DNA of 64,000 bases. Source: Paenibacillus arenosi (lineage in GTDB: Bacteria; Bacillota; Bacilli; Paenibacillales; Paenibacillaceae). The notes under the pieces were generated by a model that saw nothing but the letters and a program-made list of their open reading frames with translations, was not told the origin of the DNA and ran no database searches. Location of the stretch: contig NZ_JACYTN010000004.1 in NCBI RefSeq assembly GCF_014841135.1, positions 1-64,000 of the forward strand, in the 5' to 3' direction. This document shows positions 25,475-34,097 of this stretch, piece after piece; position 1 is the first letter of the stretch; each line of letters opens with the position of its first letter. The position numbers were made by a program, and so were the translations under genes.

Positions 25475-26509
25475 TTATTTGTCAAGATTAGGATCCAAAT
25501 TGTTGCGTAGCAAGTTATGAATGCGCAGCCGTTCCTTTTTGGATACCTTCCAATAATAAATGCCTGCTATCCGCTCAGAAGCACCTGTTAATGTTGTTTT
25601 TTCAATTAGATTAACAGACGAAGCATGCATCGCAGCAAGTGAAATCCAATCTTCGAATGCCAAATTGGTTCGTGTATGTTGTTGCAGCACATCAATAATT
25701 GCACCTAAACGTACAACACCATCTGTAGAGGCGGCTCTTTGCGCCAATGCACGAAGTACTAAACTTTGTCGATCCATACGCCCGAAATCTCCCTTGGGAT
25801 CTTGTTTGCGCATGCGTACATATGCTAATGATTGCTCGCCACTTAGTTCAATATCCCCCACTGCAAATCGATGCCCGTCCGTTTCAAATGGAATTGGGTT
25901 ATGTACTTCTATGCCGCCTAGTTCGTCAATGACAGCCTTGAACCCTTCCATATTGGTCTTAATATAGTAATGGATAGGGATCTCAAATAACTGCTCAACA
26001 GTTGCGACGGTCATGGCAGTTCCGCCATAGGCATAAGCATGATTGATTTTATCCAACCTCTTCAAGCCTGCCAGCTCTGTTCGTGTATCTCTCGGAATAT
26101 GTACGATGACGGCACTACCTTGCTTAGGATTAACCGCAACCATAATTAAGCTATCAGAACGGCCACTGTCATGCGCTCGTTCATCGACGCCCATTAACAG
26201 CATCGTAAACGGCTCGCTTTTGCCTACATCCGGTTGTGAATCCTTTGTCACTGGCTCCATTATGGGAACAGAGGTACTACTATTGGTTTTACGATTATGT
26301 ACTGGATTTATTAGATCCGTCTCTAGCGGCTCAATGGTCGAACGAAGCAACTCCTTGCGATCTGGTAATTCCTCATACATCGAATCCGCCGCATGCTTTA
26401 GTGTCATCCCAATAATAAGTGCAGCAATACAACTTCCAATCAGTATAAATAAGCAACAAGAAACAGCGATTTTCTGCCACGTTCGCCATCGACGCCATAT
26501 TTGCAACAT
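25475..26509 (-). CDS. LytR-CpsA-Psr (LCP) family glycopolymer ligase
   Basis: LCP proteins attach lipid-linked glycopolymers such as teichoic acids or capsule to the cell wall. There is one N-terminal transmembrane helix (about residues 14-34), a variable linker, and the LCP domain from about residue 100: FTMLLMGVDER, SDSLIMVAVNP, VIVHIPRDTRTEL, KINHAYAYGG, and SLAYVRMRKQDPKGDFGRMDRQ with the conserved arginines. It is the last clear gene of the exopolysaccharide operon, starting 1 bp after the stop of the Ugd-like gene. Its place suggests it anchors the polymer made by the operon. Confidence 0.93.
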   Translation of the reverse strand: MLQIWRRWRTWQKIAVSCCLFILIGSCIAALIIGMTLKHAADSMYEELPDRKELLRSTIEPLETDLINPVHNRKTNSSTSVPIMEPVTKDSQPDVGKSEPFTMLLMGVDERAHDSGRSDSLIMVAVNPKQGSAVIVHIPRDTRTELAGLKRLDKINHAYAYGGTAMTVATVEQLFEIPIHYYIKTNMEGFKAVIDELGGIEVHNPIPFETDGHRFAVGDIELSGEQSLAYVRMRKQDPKGDFGRMDRQSLVLRALAQRAASTDGVVRLGAIIDVLQQHTRTNLAFEDWISLAAMHASSVNLIEKTTLTGASERIAGIYYWKVSKKERLRIHNLLRNNLDPNLDK

Positions 26510-26510
26510 A

Positions 26511-27170
26511 TTAGAACCACTCCGCTTCTCTTATTCGCTCCAAACCAGTAAGCATGGTTCTCGATTGAATGTTGTGCCACCATGTATATGCTTCTCTTGC
26601 TTCCTTGCCATTACGAGGCGAAAGTGAAGTCGTAGATGGCCTCCTATCAGCAACACACTGTACATATTCGGCTACTTGGTCCTTCATCGTATAGTGAAGG
26701 CGATGCCAACCATCCAGCACTTGCTCCAATGCTGTACATCGTTCACCATGCTCCGTCCCTATAGCTAGTGGAAACGGACGATGCAGCAATACAGGAGGCA
26801 CATATACAACTTCCCCTGAGAAACGTTGAGACTGATTCAGCTGTTGCCGCATCGTCGTTGTCGTTCCAGGCTGTACTTCAGCCGCAATGACAACGAGTGC
26901 ATGTTCAGCTACATGAGGCAGCAGCCATTCCACGAGCGAATGTGGATCAAGTGAAGTAGACGCGCTCCTATTGACGAAAAAGAGTACATCTGAGCGCTTC
27001 ACTGCATACGAATCATTGATCGTACACAGCAGCCGATCTCCTAGTTCCTGCCGCCATCGTTCTGCACATGCTGCGCTGTTCGCTACGAGCCATACATCGT
27101 GCTTCAAGCCAGCGAGTCTAATGGCTAACGACAAGCCTTGGAGATCCCCACCTAGTACAGCGCATCTCAT
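26511..27170 (-). CDS. Ugd-like NAD-binding domain protein, truncated
   Basis: The protein resembles only the N-terminal half of UDP-glucose dehydrogenases. It has a Rossmann start CAVLGGDLQGLSLAIRLAG, DVLFFVN for the second strand, VVIAAEVQPGTTTTMRQQL where Ugd has TKSTVPVGTG, and VVYVPPVLLH where Ugd has SNPEFLREG. It lacks the second half, including the catalytic Cys motif GYGGSCFPKD. The length (219 residues) and intact frame argue against a simple pseudogene. The start is the ATG at 27170, 7 nt after AGGAGG. It lies between rmlD and LCP. It could be a pseudoenzyme or a regulator of the full-length Ugd (inference). Confidence 0.6.
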   Translation of the reverse strand: MRCAVLGGDLQGLSLAIRLAGLKHDVWLVANSAACAERWRQELGDRLLCTINDSYAVKRSDVLFFVNRSASTSLDPHSLVEWLLPHVAEHALVVIAAEVQPGTTTTMRQQLNQSQRFSGEVVYVPPVLLHRPFPLAIGTEHGERCTALEQVLDGWHRLHYTMKDQVAEYVQCVADRRPSTTSLSPRNGKEAREAYTWWHNIQSRTMLTGLERIREAEWF

Positions 27171-27197
27171 CACCTATCCTCCTATGATTGATAGTTG

Positions 27198-28076
27198 TTA
27201 GCTGCGTACTTCCAGCGTTTGAATATAATCTGCCAACGCCTCACGCCATGGTCGTAGGGAAGGCAGTCCATGAAGCGTGAGTGCTCTTCCTGCTAATACT
27301 GAGTAGGCTGGGCGTCTAGCTGGGCGAGGAAATTGTGAGGTTGGCACCGATCTTACTTTGACATTCAAATTTGCTTCTTCCATAATTGCGGAAGCGAATT
27401 GATACCAAGAGCAACTGCCAGAATTCGAAACATGGTACGTTCCGAACCAATCTGTGTGAATCAACTTAAGAAGGCATTCGGCTAAATCCTTCGTATAAGT
27501 GGGGCTACCTATCTGATCATGAACCACTTTTAGTTCATGATTGATTTTGCCCAGTTCCAACATCGTCTTTACAAAATTAGATCCATGCCTGCCAAAAACC
27601 CATGAAGTACGAACGATAAACGCACGGCGGTTCAATTGACATACGATTTTTTCCGCTTCCCGCTTAGAAGAACCGTACACATTTATCGGTCTTGGCGTAG
27701 CAAATTCATCATAGGGTCTCGTACTTCGTCCGTCGAATACATAGTCCGTGCTGAGCATCAGTATTTTCGCATCAACTGATTCAGCAGCGGCAGCAACATT
27801 GCGCGAACCATACACGTTCACGCGATACGCTTCATCACGCTCATTTTCTGCTTGGTCCACCTTCGTATAGGCAGCTGCGTGAATAATACCCCAAGGCTTT
27901 ATTCGGCCAATTACTTCATGAACTTGCTCACTATCGGTAATGTCTAAATTCGCACGAGTACACCCTATCGCAGGCACATTATGTTTTTCCAGCAGCTCCA
28001 TAATGTCTGTACCAAGCTGCCCTGACGCACCTGTAACTAATAACGGTCTGTTCATCTGCATTTCTATTCCACTCAT
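27198..28076 (-). CDS. rmlD: RmlD-like dTDP-4-dehydrorhamnose reductase
   Basis: This is an extended short-chain dehydrogenase of the RmlD type, which reduces dTDP-4-dehydrorhamnose to dTDP-rhamnose. It has the Rossmann motif VTGASGQLGTD, YTKVDQAE, LSTDYVFDG, the YGSSKREAE Tyr-Lys pair, IVRTSWVFG and HVSNSGSCSWYQFA. The ATG at 28076 follows GGTGGTGA; upstream in-frame starts lack a site. The length, 292 residues, is normal. No rmlA, rmlB or rmlC is in the window, so either they are elsewhere or the enzyme acts on another 4-keto sugar. Confidence 0.9.
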   Translation of the reverse strand: MSGIEMQMNRPLLVTGASGQLGTDIMELLEKHNVPAIGCTRANLDITDSEQVHEVIGRIKPWGIIHAAAYTKVDQAENERDEAYRVNVYGSRNVAAAAESVDAKILMLSTDYVFDGRSTRPYDEFATPRPINVYGSSKREAEKIVCQLNRRAFIVRTSWVFGRHGSNFVKTMLELGKINHELKVVHDQIGSPTYTKDLAECLLKLIHTDWFGTYHVSNSGSCSWYQFASAIMEEANLNVKVRSVPTSQFPRPARRPAYSVLAGRALTLHGLPSLRPWREALADYIQTLEVRS

Positions 28077-28217
28077 ACATTCACCACCATTTCTCATCTG
28101 GATGCACATTCACGGCTTGTGAGCGATTGCTGCAAGATCAGGTAGATTGAATAGTGGGTGCAAATTGCCATGAAGTGAGTAGAAACGAACTTATTACGCA
28201 GGGTTAAGTAACAGAAG

Positions 28218-28249
28218 AAGAGGCGGTGCTCATTCCGTCCGCCCCTTCA
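28218..28249 (-). terminator. Hairpin after the beta-helix gene, possible terminator
   Basis: GAAGAGGCGG (28218-28227) pairs with CCGCCCCTTC (28240-28249) through nine standard pairs and one G-U. On the minus strand it is followed by TTCTGTTACTT, a poor U-tract. It may give partial termination before rmlD, 22 nt after the beta-helix stop. Confidence 0.5.
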
Positions 28250-28270
28250 CGTCATTGTACGTTTTACCTA

Positions 28271-30124
28271 TTAAAATGGTGTCTGTACGATAATTGGTGT
28301 ATTTCCGATTGCTACTGTCTTTTCTCCACTCAAGGGAGTCATTTCAGACACGATCGTATTGTTAATCCAAGACAACTGTTGATGCGCGCGGTCTGCTACA
28401 CCTAAACTTCTAAGCAATAGCCCCGTGTACATTTTAGACGTCGTACGATCTTCTACGACGACATTATTTCGCACGAAGCAGTTAGAGAAGAGTGGATTCT
28501 CATATAACGCAATACCCGAACTGTATCCTTCTTTACCACTATATAACGCGCCAGGGTTAACGATTGTATTTTCCTCAACAACGACGTTATTCTGTACCCC
28601 TTCAATGTTCCAAGTGATGCCGTTGGTGTACGCATTGCGTATAATGTTTCCTTTAATAAGAAGACCTTCTACTTTGGTGCCACTACCTTGTAAGGATAAG
28701 TCGATGCCGGCAGCGTGGGGAGCAAGCGTCATATAGTTGCCGCCAGGATGTTTGAAATCAATGAAGTTGTCTGTTATAGCAATATTGATCCACGCGTCAC
28801 CGCTAGGATGATGGAATTGAATACCTGCTGATTCTGCATTGGTAGATAAAAATCCACCGCCACGAGCATTTACGATAATGCTATTGTTCGTTATCGTTAG
28901 CTGCTTCACATCTCCGCGAGTAGCCCATAAGCTCATACCGAATACAGCATCTTCTATGCGGTTGTTTGTAATGAGGTTGTTCTCGTTCTTGTAGTCTCTG
29001 TTGGATGTAGATGCATAAAGAATGCCTGTGCGGAATTTCTTAGTTACGTTATAACTTACGACTTTGCCGAAGCCGTGTACTTCAATCGCCGTATTACTGC
29101 CAGCGCCTCCGGCTTCAAAATAGTTTCGTGTAATAATGGCATTGTTGCCGACAGAGTAAATCGTAGAGGTATCAAAGAAGAACGGAGCGCCTACTCCCAT
29201 GTTAAGAAACTGACAATCTTGCACGACTAAATCATCGACTACATTTGCCATCACACTTTGAATGGATAAGCTGTTCCTAACGGTAACACCTTGGAACTGA
29301 GCTCCCTTTCCTGTGTAAAGTGTAAACACGCGCATGGCATTGTTCGTATCGCTTGGCTTTTCCGTAATCGGGTTATTTTGTGCATTTGCATCTACAGTCA
29401 ATTCTCTAACATATATATGATCGATCGGCTTCGTAAATTCAAACACCGTATTGTACTTGCCCATATTATTTCTAACTTTTAACGTTCCACGGCCTTCAAG
29501 AGAGACATGCCCTGGCATACTAATAATTGTCTGTTGAGGTACCGTCATCGTACCGAGCACATAGCTGCGATTTTGAGTGAAATGAACCGCTGCTCCCTTC
29601 TTTAAGGTGCTTGCAAAGTTCACTGCCTCTTGAATAAAAGGCCTATCATCTTGAATCGCATTTCCTAGTGCGCCGAACCACTCTGGATATACTTTCTTAA
29701 TTGTACCTGTGGCGACAACGCTTCCATCTCCAGTAAAGAGCGTATACAGACCACCTTGCAATCCGCCATCCAACTTCAACGTCTTGCCCGAAGCCACTTT
29801 AATATTGGCATTTTGCCCGAATACAAGGGTCAGCTCTTTACGAAATACGAGATCCTCATTCAGTACATAGGTTCCTGTTGGAAAATAGATTTTGCCTGAC
29901 AACATTTCACTTGCTTTACGCAAAGCTGTGGTATCATCTGTCGTTCCATTCCCCGTTGCTCCAAGTGACTTAATATTGGTACCTTGTGGCGCAGGGGTCT
30001 CTAATGCTGCAGCTGTATTCTCCGAAGAAGAGTTCCACTGTATGCCCACAATAACAAAAATAACACCTATAACAAGCAACCATTTCTTACATCGATTTAA
30101 ACACATATTTGTTTTATGCCCCAT
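28271..30124 (-). CDS. Membrane-anchored right-handed beta-helix (pectate-lyase-3-like) protein
   Basis: The N-terminus has a basic start and one hydrophobic helix (about residues 15-32) acting as signal or anchor. Residues about 50-95 match the pectate-lyase-3 fold entry: IKSLGATGNGTTDDTTALRK and IYFPTGTYVL. The rest is a long chain of Asn-rich beta-helix rungs such as NNRIEDAVFGMS, TITNNSIIVN and VVEENTIVN. Such proteins act as polysaccharide lyases, epimerases or hydrolases. The start is the ATG at 30124 with AGAGGTGG upstream. In this operon it probably trims or modifies the secreted polymer. No catalytic residues could be assigned. Confidence 0.8.
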   Translation of the reverse strand: MGHKTNMCLNRCKKWLLVIGVIFVIVGIQWNSSSENTAAALETPAPQGTNIKSLGATGNGTTDDTTALRKASEMLSGKIYFPTGTYVLNEDLVFRKELTLVFGQNANIKVASGKTLKLDGGLQGGLYTLFTGDGSVVATGTIKKVYPEWFGALGNAIQDDRPFIQEAVNFASTLKKGAAVHFTQNRSYVLGTMTVPQQTIISMPGHVSLEGRGTLKVRNNMGKYNTVFEFTKPIDHIYVRELTVDANAQNNPITEKPSDTNNAMRVFTLYTGKGAQFQGVTVRNSLSIQSVMANVVDDLVVQDCQFLNMGVGAPFFFDTSTIYSVGNNAIITRNYFEAGGAGSNTAIEVHGFGKVVSYNVTKKFRTGILYASTSNRDYKNENNLITNNRIEDAVFGMSLWATRGDVKQLTITNNSIIVNARGGGFLSTNAESAGIQFHHPSGDAWINIAITDNFIDFKHPGGNYMTLAPHAAGIDLSLQGSGTKVEGLLIKGNIIRNAYTNGITWNIEGVQNNVVVEENTIVNPGALYSGKEGYSSGIALYENPLFSNCFVRNNVVVEDRTTSKMYTGLLLRSLGVADRAHQQLSWINNTIVSEMTPLSGEKTVAIGNTPIIVQTPF

Positions 30125-30269
30125 CCTTTCCACCTCTTTAATGACAGCATAGCTCTATACCATTCATATCCTCTTGGTATCAGCTTCATGCATCATATGC
30201 CGAATCCCCTTCGTCCGTATGGTCAAGCACCCTCTGCACTTGTCCTTCTTAGGGGACGTCAGGCTCCGC

Positions 30270-31391
30270 TTATCCAGATGAGACCTCAGAACAGCTTGAT
30301 TCCGTTGAAGTATTAAAGAGCAATGGGTTGCGATACATTGGAAAATAGGCGGATTCAGCTCCAGCTATACCGTACTGCTGATTCAAGATTAGCGCGGCAG
30401 CGTCATACAATGATTGATGCCGAATGCGTCGGCCGACATAGAAATCAGCCCATTCACGTTCGTTGAAGCTACGCTTAAATCGAAACAAGTTGTCGTTACC
30501 CGTTACCCCTCCTCCTAAATGAAGTTTCTTACACCCTTGTGACTTCGCCCATAAAGCTGCTTCATAGATGAGCAAATTAATTGGAGCAGCCTTTAAATAT
30601 GCTTGATCAGAGCCCATAAGATGATAATGCGCATAATCACCTTCATGCATAAAGAGACAGGAAGCGATCACCTTGTCATCTGCATGAACTTCTATTAGCT
30701 TCACATATCCCTCTAAATAAGACGTTGTATTTTGGAAAAAGTTGCTATCAAAGTAATAGTATGCACTTGCCTGCTTTTTTAACATAGTCGCGTCGTACAG
30801 ACGAGTAAGATTATCCAGCCTCGTCGGTTCCTCGATAGTGACGTAGAACCCTTCTCTTTGAGCACGCCTAATGCGATTGCGATTATCTCGAGAGAAAGTC
30901 TTTAACATATCCTCTTCTGACAACGTAAGATCAACAAACACCGTGTTGCGCACAAACTCAGGTCTCACATCATCGTAATCTCGCCAATTGTTCAACAATG
31001 GATGGAAGCGAACGAACTCCGAGACAATACGCTGCTCGCGACAGTATGCATCAAATTGATGCTCGAATTTGCGAAACAACCTCGCTCTCCTGTCGGCATC
31101 GGCTACGTTCGATATCGGTCCACCATATCCGTACGGAGTCGTAATATCATAGATGGGCTTGGTCACATTTAGCTCACGCAGCCCTGGGAGATGGCTCGCA
31201 TCGCGCAATAGGTAAGGATAGCAGACAAACTCGTCTCCCTCCTGGTAGACAAACAACTGCGACTTGCCTTCCCCATTGTCTTCATAAACCTGGCAGTACT
31301 CTGCCGAGAAGTATACGTCTGTATCAAGTGCAGCTCGCGTATATGTATTCCATTTCTCACGATTCGCCATATCAAGCAGGAAAGCATTCAT
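30270..31391 (-). CDS. FemAB-like (BioF2-type GNAT) acyltransferase
   Basis: This protein looks like the FemAB / peptidoglycan-bridge family with a GNAT fold. Seen are the paired Tyr/Trp-rich N-terminal region (AEYCQVYEDNGEGKSQLFVY), TTPYGYGGPIS, DNRNRIRRAQREGF, and the C-terminal GNAT-like KVIASCLFMHEGDYAHYHLMGSD and APINLLIYEAALWAKSQGCKKLHLGGG. Members use aminoacyl-tRNA or acyl-CoA to acylate amino groups. The ATG at 31391 lies 12 nt after GGAGG, 22 bp after the formyltransferase stop. In a polysaccharide operon it most likely adds an acyl or aminoacyl group to an amino sugar (inference). Confidence 0.8.
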   Translation of the reverse strand: MNAFLLDMANREKWNTYTRAALDTDVYFSAEYCQVYEDNGEGKSQLFVYQEGDEFVCYPYLLRDASHLPGLRELNVTKPIYDITTPYGYGGPISNVADADRRARLFRKFEHQFDAYCREQRIVSEFVRFHPLLNNWRDYDDVRPEFVRNTVFVDLTLSEEDMLKTFSRDNRNRIRRAQREGFYVTIEEPTRLDNLTRLYDATMLKKQASAYYYFDSNFFQNTTSYLEGYVKLIEVHADDKVIASCLFMHEGDYAHYHLMGSDQAYLKAAPINLLIYEAALWAKSQGCKKLHLGGGVTGNDNLFRFKRSFNEREWADFYVGRRIRHQSLYDAAALILNQQYGIAGAESAYFPMYRNPLLFNTSTESSCSEVSSG

Positions 31392-31413
31392 GAATACTCC
31401 ATTCCTCCGCACA

Positions 31414-32175
31414 TCATGTATTGTCACTAGCAATCGAAACATATACTTTTCCATGATCCGTTTGCATGTATGCAGGTTCATGACCAGGGAATTGAAAAGC
31501 ACGCGCCGTATTATAAATGAATTGCGGAGCAGCGTGCTCAGGAATCTGCTTCAACATTCTCACTTCTTGTGCTCGATAGGTTCTCGGTTCAATCTGTAAT
31601 TCCTCAGCTAATGCTAGCTGGTCAACGCCCGTCACACGCCCTTCCCATATGCGAGGCAGCCACTCTTTTAACAGCTCTAATCCATACTGATTGCTCAGCT
31701 GAAACAATTCATATACCGTGTCAGCAGGCTTAATAGGGAAACGTTTTACTCCGATAAGTAAGCCCTCATCCACCTTCTCATTCATCCAATGGATGCTCGT
31801 TCCGTATTCCTCTCGACCTTCTATGATGGCAGCTGCGTCGCACATGGAACCACGCATTTCAGGGAGAGGAGCCCCATGAAGATTGACGACCCCTAACGTA
31901 AAACGCTCTAGATGACGTGCACGCAGCAGCTCGTGATAGCGGACACTAATCCCTAGATCAGCCTCCAATTCACACACCTGCTCAAGCTTCAGTACAGGAA
32001 CCCCTAACCGCATTGCTTCATCGTACATATTTTCGTCCTTCTGAACGAGACGCCACTTAGATAAGGGCTCTGTCGAGCATACGACCCCCAGCACTTCTAC
32101 CCCCGACTGACGCAGCAGCCATCTCAAACAGTCGACTGCTACGCCCATACTTCCGAATACAATGATTCGCTTCAT
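31414..32175 (-). CDS. Formyltransferase-fold protein, probable sugar N-formyltransferase
   Basis: The fold is that of methionyl-tRNA formyltransferase and sugar N-formyltransferases, which use 10-formyl-THF. The catalytic triad is visible: Asn and His in VVNLHGAPLPEMRGS (N-x-H), and Asp in IHWMNEKVDEGLLI (about residues 125-145). The N-terminus IIVFGSMGVAVDCLRWLL is a nucleotide-binding-like start. It is 253 residues, short for Fmt, and lies in a polysaccharide operon beside an aminotransferase, so a nucleotide 4-amino-sugar is the likely acceptor. AAGGAGAG precedes the ATG. Confidence 0.82.
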   Translation of the reverse strand: MKRIIVFGSMGVAVDCLRWLLRQSGVEVLGVVCSTEPLSKWRLVQKDENMYDEAMRLGVPVLKLEQVCELEADLGISVRYHELLRARHLERFTLGVVNLHGAPLPEMRGSMCDAAAIIEGREEYGTSIHWMNEKVDEGLLIGVKRFPIKPADTVYELFQLSNQYGLELLKEWLPRIWEGRVTGVDQLALAEELQIEPRTYRAQEVRMLKQIPEHAAPQFIYNTARAFQFPGHEPAYMQTDHGKVYVSIASDNT

Positions 32176-32211
32176 TTTATCTCTACTCTCCTTGCAGAGG
32201 TGGTTGGTAGT

Positions 32212-32829
32212 TTACATCGTTTTTGATTTCAAGCTGACACGCCGTTCTCGATCTAGTTCCGCTACAAACATAGTTGGACATACTGCGTTGTTCTTACCCA
32301 CAACAACTTGATTAACCGTTTTGAACAAAATAACGACGTCCAGCCACATACTTTGTCTCTCCACATAGTCGCGGTCACATTGAAATCTTGCTTGCCACGA
32401 CAGCATGTTGCGACCCGAAATTTGTGCTAGCCCTGTAATGCCTGGTCGTACAGTAAACCGAACCCGCTCCGCTTCATAATAGTAAGGATTATATTTGCTA
32501 GGCAGTGGACGTGGGCCGACTAAACTCATATCTCCCTTTAACACATTGAACAACTGTGGTAGCTCATCCAAGCTACTCATGCGTAGAATATTGCCCGCTT
32601 TCGTCAAGCGCTGTTCATCAGGCAGCGGCTCTCCGTTCGGCAGAACTTCATCACTCATCGTTCGAAACTTATATAATTTAAATGACTTCATATGCAAGCC
32701 CGTACGCTCCTGGTAGAACATAACGGGCTTGCCAATGGTTATTCGTACATACATCGCAATGAGAAGCAGTAACGGACTAAGCACAATAATTAAAAGGATA
32801 GAGAATACAATGTCAAACAAACGCTTCAT
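32212..32829 (-). CDS. PglC-type initiating sugar-phosphate transferase (second of two)
   Basis: This is a small polyprenyl-phosphate phosphoglycosyl transferase that starts glycan assembly by moving a sugar-1-phosphate to undecaprenyl phosphate. It begins MKRLFDIVFS, has one re-entrant hydrophobic helix (about residues 5-30), then VMFYQERTG, FKLYKFRTM, DELPQLFNVLKGDMSLVGPRPLP with the catalytic Asp-Glu, and VRPGITGLAQISGRN. The ATG at 32829 has AAAGGAG 6 nt upstream. It sits between the aminotransferase and the formyltransferase, suggesting that its sugar is the amino or formamido sugar they make. Confidence 0.92.
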   Translation of the reverse strand: MKRLFDIVFSILLIIVLSPLLLLIAMYVRITIGKPVMFYQERTGLHMKSFKLYKFRTMSDEVLPNGEPLPDEQRLTKAGNILRMSSLDELPQLFNVLKGDMSLVGPRPLPSKYNPYYYEAERVRFTVRPGITGLAQISGRNMLSWQARFQCDRDYVERQSMWLDVVILFKTVNQVVVGKNNAVCPTMFVAELDRERRVSLKSKTM

Positions 32830-32914
32830 AATGATCTCCTTTAATTTCAAAAGAGTTGTTCTCTAGCGACCACATGTATCACCTAGCATCTAACTATTCA
32901 GACTTGAGCATCAT

Positions 32915-34081
32915 TCAAGATAAAGAGTAGATGGGTCGAAGGGCGGACTGTACACCGTCTATGACTCTGTTTTGATCATCCATAGCCAAGCTTGAGCCTG
33001 ATGGCAAACAGATCCCTCTCTCGAACAACATGTCGCTAACACTCTCATTTTCTTCGTGACGATAATAACGGCAGCCAGCGAATAACGGCTGTGCATGCAT
33101 CGGCTTCCATACTCGTCGAGATTCAATATTCATAACTTCTAGCTCCTGTACTACATCAAGCGGAGAAGCCTCAATAAGATGCGGATCTAGCGTCAAGGTC
33201 GTGAGCCAACGCGTTGAACTGCCCCATAATGGGTCTGGCATAAATGAAATGCCTGGTCTGTCCCCAAGCGCCTGCTGGTATCTTTCAAATACAGCTCGTC
33301 GCAATGCGATCCGCTCGTCGATTACATTCAATTGACTGCATCCAATAGCAGCAAGAATGTTGCTCAACCGATAATTGTAGCCAACTTGATTATGCTCATA
33401 ATGATAGGCAGGCAGCTTAGCTTGAGCTGACAAATAACGTGCATACTCCAACTTGTCGCTGTAATTGGACACAAGCGCGCCACCGGCTGAAGTTGTAATC
33501 AGCTTATTTCCGTTAAAAGAGTATATCCCGTAGTCTCCAATTGTTCCTGCCATCTGTCCCTTGTATGTCGCTCCAAGTGCTTCGGCGGCATCTTCTATAA
33601 CACATATGCCGTACTGCCGACATATTTTCATAATGGCATCCATATCTGCGCACTGGCCATATAAATGCACAACAATGACTGCTTTGGGCAGCTGACCAAG
33701 TATGCTAGCCTCGTACAAAGCTCGTTCAAGTGCACGTGGAGACATATTCCATGTCGTAGGCTCTGAATCTATAAATACAGGTTCTGCACCTAAATAACGG
33801 ATCGGATTCACACTGGCAACGAACGTAAGCGAAGAACAAAATACGATATCCCCTTCTTGAACCCCTGCCAATTCGAGTGCAAGATGTATGGCTGCAGTCC
33901 CGGAGCATAATGCTACCGTTCCTTCGATTCCTACTAATTCGCTTATTTGACGTTCAAATTGCTCGACCATAGGCCCCAAAGGCGCTATCCAGTTGCTTGC
34001 AAAGGCTTCCGCAATTTTTGCCAGCTCTTCTCCGCTCATATGTGGAGGAGATAAGTATATACGGTCAGATATATTCAACAT
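32915..34081 (-). CDS. DegT/DnrJ/EryC1 family sugar aminotransferase
   Basis: This PLP enzyme transfers an amino group to a keto-sugar nucleotide. It has the start IYLSPPHMSGEEL, TVALCSGTAAIHLAL, VIEDAAEALGATY (PLP-contacting Asp) and SFNGNKLITTSAGG with the PLP-binding Lys near residue 193. It resembles PglE-type enzymes that act on UDP-4-keto-6-deoxy-GlcNAc. The ATG at 34081 has GAAGGTG 3 nt upstream, and a GTG six bases earlier overlaps that site. It follows ugd by 16 bp. Together with the CapD-type dehydratase and the formyltransferase it fits a 4-amino-sugar pathway. Confidence 0.92.
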   Translation of the reverse strand: MLNISDRIYLSPPHMSGEELAKIAEAFASNWIAPLGPMVEQFERQISELVGIEGTVALCSGTAAIHLALELAGVQEGDIVFCSSLTFVASVNPIRYLGAEPVFIDSEPTTWNMSPRALERALYEASILGQLPKAVIVVHLYGQCADMDAIMKICRQYGICVIEDAAEALGATYKGQMAGTIGDYGIYSFNGNKLITTSAGGALVSNYSDKLEYARYLSAQAKLPAYHYEHNQVGYNYRLSNILAAIGCSQLNVIDERIALRRAVFERYQQALGDRPGISFMPDPLWGSSTRWLTTLTLDPHLIEASPLDVVQELEVMNIESRRVWKPMHAQPLFAGCRYYRHEENESVSDMLFERGICLPSGSSLAMDDQNRVIDGVQSALRPIYSLS

Positions 34082-34097
34082 TCTCACCTTCTAATCA

